Assembly: GCA_049315325.1 (NCBI GenBank)
Contig: JBMOKJ010000006.1
Span: forward strand, 62,001 to 126,000
Source of the DNA: CAXXIC01 sp049315325
GTDB lineage: Bacteria; Bacteroidota; Bacteroidia; Bacteroidales; UBA7332
Reading direction: 5' to 3'
Length of the DNA: 64,000 bases
Shown: positions 60,993 through 64,000 of the stretch, piece by piece
Position numbering within the stretch: position 1 is the first letter of the stretch
Layout: each line of letters opens with the position of its first letter
Notes under the pieces: generated by a model
Databases searched by the model: none
The model's input: the letters and a program-made list of their open reading frames with translations, nothing else
What the model was told of the DNA's origin: nothing
Made by a program: the position numbers and the translations under genes

Positions 60993-63809
60993 ATGAAAAA
61001 ATCTACAAAATTGTTTCTTTTGATTGCCTGCTTGGCTTTCTGGGGAACAGCAAGAGCTACAGGTAGTCAGCCGACTATCGACTTCGAAACGCTAGGTCAA
61101 GATTGGGCATGGACATTGTTCGAAAATGCCGATAATGCACCAACTCTTTATTCAGTGGTTGCCAATCCATCAGCAGTAGGTATCAATACCTCTGCAAGTG
61201 TTGCCAAATATGTTGTAAACAAGACTGGAATGCCATGGGCTGGTCTATGGTCTGAAAACATTGGATCGGTTACTTTTACGGCCGATAATTGCAAAGTGAA
61301 AGTGATGGTTTACAAAGATGCGATCAGCAACTTCGACGTTAAATTTGAAGGAGCCGCTGGTTTGAATTTCGAGAAACTTGTTCCGAATACCAAAATCAAC
61401 GAGTGGGAAGAGTTGACATTCGATTTTTCTAACCAAATAGGAAAAACAGTTACACGACTTGTTATTATTCCTGATTTCCCATCGGCAAGAAGCGCAGGTA
61501 GTATCAATTATTTCGATAATATCTCGTTTAATTCAAATAGTAATATTCCTGTAATCGGAGTACCAACTGTAGCTGCACCAACGCCTACAAAGGATGCGTC
61601 GAAGGTGATTTCTATTTTTAGTAATGCATATACCGATGTGGCAGCTACAAATTTTGCAGCTTCGTGGGGACAAAGCACCGCTGTTTCTACAGTAAATATT
61701 GCGACTAACCCAACATTGAAATACGAAAATCTGAACTATCAAGGAACAGAATTAGCTGCGCATGTAAATGCAGGTGCAATGAACTATTTGCACGTCGATG
61801 TTTGGACTCCAAACGAAACGTCACTTCAGATTACGCCAATTAGCCCTGGTCAAGAGAAATTGTTTACACTTACTCCATTGACATTGAATACTTGGAACAG
61901 CTATGATATCCCTCTTTCTGCATTCCCTAATGTAGTGATGAGCGATGTATTCCAATTCAAAGTTGTGGGTGCGGGTGGTAACATTGTTTACCTAGACAAC
62001 CTCTATTTCTACGACAATACCCCGGTTGCTGATACACAAGCACCAACAGATTTTACTGCTACAAAAGGAGCAGCTACGTCAAGTAGCGTTGAACTTCTTT
62101 TGAAAGCAACCGATAATTCTGGCGCAGTCATTTATACTCTTTCTTCGGGTAAACATAGCGAAGACGTGAATGGTGTTTCAGGTGTTGAAAAATCATTTGT
62201 GATAAGCAATTTACCTGCTGACACAACTTTTGTTATTTCTGTTGTAGCTAAAGATGCTGCCGGAAATGCTGCTGTAAACAATCCGATTGAAGTAACTGTG
62301 AAAACTTTGGCCGCAGTAGTATCTGGTCCTTCTACAGCAGCTCCAACGCCTCCAGTTTACGCTGCTCCAAAAGTGATTTCTATCTTCAGTGATGCATATA
62401 CTCCTATCGCTGGGACTAGCAACTTCAATCCAAATTGGGGACAATCTACTGCTGTAACAACTGTTACCGTTGCTGGAAGTGCTATGTTGAAATATAGCAA
62501 CTTGAATTACCAAGGTCTTGAGTTTGGTAGTGATGTGAATGCTGTTGCAATGAAATATTTGCACGTAGATGTATTTACTAACGACGAAACTTCATTGCAA
62601 ATTTTCCCTATCAGCCGTGCTACAGGAGAGAAATTTGTACAACTTACTCCTCTGAATCTGAATGCATGGAATAGTTTTGATATTCCTTTGACAGATTTCA
62701 CCAGCAAAGGCTTGTCTATGGCCGACATTTTCCAATTCAAATTTGTTGGATCGGGTGGAAAAACAGTCTATCTAGATAACCTCTATTTCTACGATAACTC
62801 TGCAGCTACTGATACTGAAGCGCCAACTGCATTTACTGCAACAAAAGGTATTATTGCTTCCGATGGTATTGAGTTGTTGTTGACTGCAAGTGATAACACT
62901 GGTGCAGTTGGATTCGAAATTACGTATGGTACAACTACGCTTAAAACAGGTGGAGTTTCAGGTGTGCAGAAATCGTTCGTAGTTCAAGGTTTAACTCCTG
63001 CTACTGAATATTCTTTTTCTATAGTTGCTAAAGATGCTACAGGCAATATTGCAGCAAATAGTCCAATTGTAGTGACTGCTACAACAGCCTCTGCAATGGC
63101 TGCAGCTCCAGCACCAACAGCACCAGCTGACAAAGTAATTTCTATCTTCAGTAATGCGTATACCGATGTTGCAAATACCAATTTCAATCCAGGTTGGGGA
63201 CAATCAACTGTTGTAAGTACAGTGGACGTTGCTGGCAATCCAACATTGAAATATGCAAACTTGAACTATCAAGGAACTGAACTTGCTACACATGTAAATG
63301 CAAGTAGCATGAATAAATTGCATATTGATGTATTCACTGTCAACGAAACATCGTTGCAAATTACGCCAATCAGCCCAGGTCACGAATTGCTAGTAGCTCT
63401 TACTCCATTGAATCAAAATGTTTGGAATAGCTTTGATGTACCGTTGACTTCATTTACTGGAGTAGTTATGTCAGATATCTTCCAATTCAAAATTGTAGGT
63501 TCAGGTGGTAAAACAGTTTATCTAGACAACTTGTATTTCTACGATGATAGCACACCTATCAATACGATTAAGGCAGAGAATGCTCTTTCAGTATATCCTA
63601 GCAGAGTAACTGACAAAATGTCTCTTACTTCAGGATCTGTTATGAGTTCTATTCAGATTCGCAATCTAGTTGGTCAATTGGTGAAAACTATTCGTGTGAA
63701 TGCTACCGAAGCTAGTTTAGATGTCAACAATCTTTCTAGTGGAAATTACTTAGTTTCTGTGAAAATGGCAAACGGACAAGTGATTACCAAGAAAATTGTG
63801 AAATTGTAA
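60993..63809 (+). CDS. Three-module glycan-binding-type protein with Fn3 linkers and T9SS domain
   Basis: 938 residues. Signal peptide (1-22), then a unique N-terminal beta domain (about 28-190, DFETLGQDWAWTLFENADNAP). Then three copies of a module of about 137-141 residues follow (205-341, 461-601, 715-851), each starting VISIFS(N/D)AYT and ending YLDNLYFYD. Fn3-like modules (about 342-440 and 602-695, each starting DT(Q/E)APT and containing AKDA) join them. A T9SS type A sorting domain ends the protein (about 860-938). The modules resemble those seen beside GH16 laminarinases in Bacteroidetes, so binding of beta-glucan is plausible. No catalytic motif seen. Located in the PUL after SusD. 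Confidence 0.8.
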   Translation: MKKSTKLFLLIACLAFWGTARATGSQPTIDFETLGQDWAWTLFENADNAPTLYSVVANPSAVGINTSASVAKYVVNKTGMPWAGLWSENIGSVTFTADNCKVKVMVYKDAISNFDVKFEGAAGLNFEKLVPNTKINEWEELTFDFSNQIGKTVTRLVIIPDFPSARSAGSINYFDNISFNSNSNIPVIGVPTVAAPTPTKDASKVISIFSNAYTDVAATNFAASWGQSTAVSTVNIATNPTLKYENLNYQGTELAAHVNAGAMNYLHVDVWTPNETSLQITPISPGQEKLFTLTPLTLNTWNSYDIPLSAFPNVVMSDVFQFKVVGAGGNIVYLDNLYFYDNTPVADTQAPTDFTATKGAATSSSVELLLKATDNSGAVIYTLSSGKHSEDVNGVSGVEKSFVISNLPADTTFVISVVAKDAAGNAAVNNPIEVTVKTLAAVVSGPSTAAPTPPVYAAPKVISIFSDAYTPIAGTSNFNPNWGQSTAVTTVTVAGSAMLKYSNLNYQGLEFGSDVNAVAMKYLHVDVFTNDETSLQIFPISRATGEKFVQLTPLNLNAWNSFDIPLTDFTSKGLSMADIFQFKFVGSGGKTVYLDNLYFYDNSAATDTEAPTAFTATKGIIASDGIELLLTASDNTGAVGFEITYGTTTLKTGGVSGVQKSFVVQGLTPATEYSFSIVAKDATGNIAANSPIVVTATTASAMAAAPAPTAPADKVISIFSNAYTDVANTNFNPGWGQSTVVSTVDVAGNPTLKYANLNYQGTELATHVNASSMNKLHIDVFTVNETSLQITPISPGHELLVALTPLNQNVWNSFDVPLTSFTGVVMSDIFQFKIVGSGGKTVYLDNLYFYDDSTPINTIKAENALSVYPSRVTDKMSLTSGSVMSSIQIRNLVGQLVKTIRVNATEASLDVNNLSSGNYLVSVKMANGQVITKKIVKL
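61605..63545 (+). repeat. Triplicated 411-423 base module within the gene at 60993
   Basis: Copies lie at 61605-62015, 62373-62795 and 63135-63545 with a period of 762-768 bases. The same words return in each copy (for example GATTTCTAT or AATTTCTAT at the start, GGGGACAA in the WGQST codons, CTCTATTTCTACGA at the end). Copies 1 and 3 encode the closest proteins (both ISPGxE and TELA-HVNA), and copy 2 is the most diverged. Confidence 0.85.
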
Positions 63810-63816
63810 TTATTCT

Positions 63817-63851
63817 ATAAGTCCGTAGGGATTTCATCTCTACGGACTTAT
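63817..63851 (+). terminator. Hairpin after the three-module gene
   Basis: ATAAGTCCGTAGGGA and TCTCTACGGACTTAT form a near-perfect 15-bp stem, followed by TCTCTTTTAG. Likely terminator or mRNA end structure. Confidence 0.75.
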
Positions 63852-63907
63852 TCTCTTTTAGAATTTAGTTTGCTTCAATTGTTGATCCTTTTCTAACAAC
63901 TATTTGT

Positions 63908-64000
63908 ATGAAATCCATTAGAACTCTTTTTCTGTTTGTATCTCTGTTAACTCCCATTTTTATGTATGGACAAACCACTTCAGATTTCGAATTGGTGTGG
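63908..64000 (+). CDS. Start of a secreted protein, possibly GH16, 3' end outside window
   Basis: The ATG at 63908 opens a frame that stays open to the end of the window (31 codons). It encodes a signal peptide (MKSIRTLFLFVSLLTPIFMYG) followed by QTTSDFELVW. GH16 beta-glucanases often begin their mature part with a LVWSDEF segment, and the visible residues stop just where SDEF would follow. The family call is inference from five residues and from the PUL context; the existence of a gene here is better supported. Confidence 0.6.
   Translation, partial: MKSIRTLFLFVSLLTPIFMYGQTTSDFELVW

Noticed and set aside
1..64000. CRISPR arrays, tRNA/rRNA genes, prophage or known defence modules
   Set aside because: No regularly spaced direct repeats, no RNA gene signatures and no defence or phage protein motifs were found on either strand.

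Overview
The window looks like a chromosomal segment of a Bacteroidetes bacterium, most likely order Bacteroidales or a close relative. The evidence is a SusC/SusD pair, secreted proteins with C-terminal type IX secretion (T9SS) sorting domains, a triple-tyrosine/LuxR-type sensor-regulator, many Bacteroidetes-type promoter boxes (TAnnTTTG at -7 with TTG about 19-20 bases upstream), and an almost complete lack of Shine-Dalgarno sequences. I cannot name the genus. I saw no tRNA, rRNA, CRISPR array, complete insertion sequence or prophage.

Layout. Positions 1-12.4 kb are mostly housekeeping genes: the tail of a truncated hemoglobin, inorganic pyrophosphatase, an MFS transporter, a prohibitin-like protein, a DUF4831-type protein, a WbqC-like protein, a degenerate thioredoxin-like lipoprotein, a DUF3592 protein, a U32 peptidase, an exported Fe/Mn superoxide dismutase, a two-gene ABC exporter and a small Lys/Cys-rich secreted protein. 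From 12.6 to 24.4 kb come guaB, two tandem acetyltransferase-like paralogues, an orphan TonB-dependent receptor and a very large hybrid kinase carrying a whole phosphorelay. From 24.5 to 29.5 kb lie a CoA-disulfide-reductase/rhodanese fusion whose third rhodanese domain has decayed, a T9SS-exported GH16 glucanase, a frameshifted pseudogene and a stand-alone IS1595-type zinc-ribbon protein. From 30 to 38 kb are two lipoproteins, a LytS/LytTR two-component pair, a retropepsin-PDZ protein and a GH42 beta-galactosidase.

Positions 38.0-46.9 kb hold a tightly packed chemosensory operon on the minus strand: CheW, CheR-TPR, CheW, MCP, CheA-REC, CheB and a REC-histidine kinase. No flagellar gene and no free-standing CheY is present, so its output is unknown. 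Then come a TMEM175-like channel, ahcY and a YfhO-like membrane protein, with a dispersed palindromic repeat between the last two.

Positions 51.9 kb to the end form a polysaccharide utilization locus: sensor-regulator, SusC, SusD, a secreted T9SS protein, a 938-residue protein with three copies of a putative glycan-binding module separated by two Fn3-like modules, and the first 31 codons of a further secreted protein that may be a GH16 enzyme. Strong hairpins sit between the last genes. A beta-glucan such as laminarin is a plausible substrate, by inference only.

The best leads for novelty are a near-identical 23-base site overlapping the -33 region of two separate promoters (26835 and 28978), the internal deletion in the third rhodanese domain, the Lys/Cys-rich secreted protein, and the chemosensory operon without an obvious motor. 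No clearly new multi-gene defence or mobile system was found.
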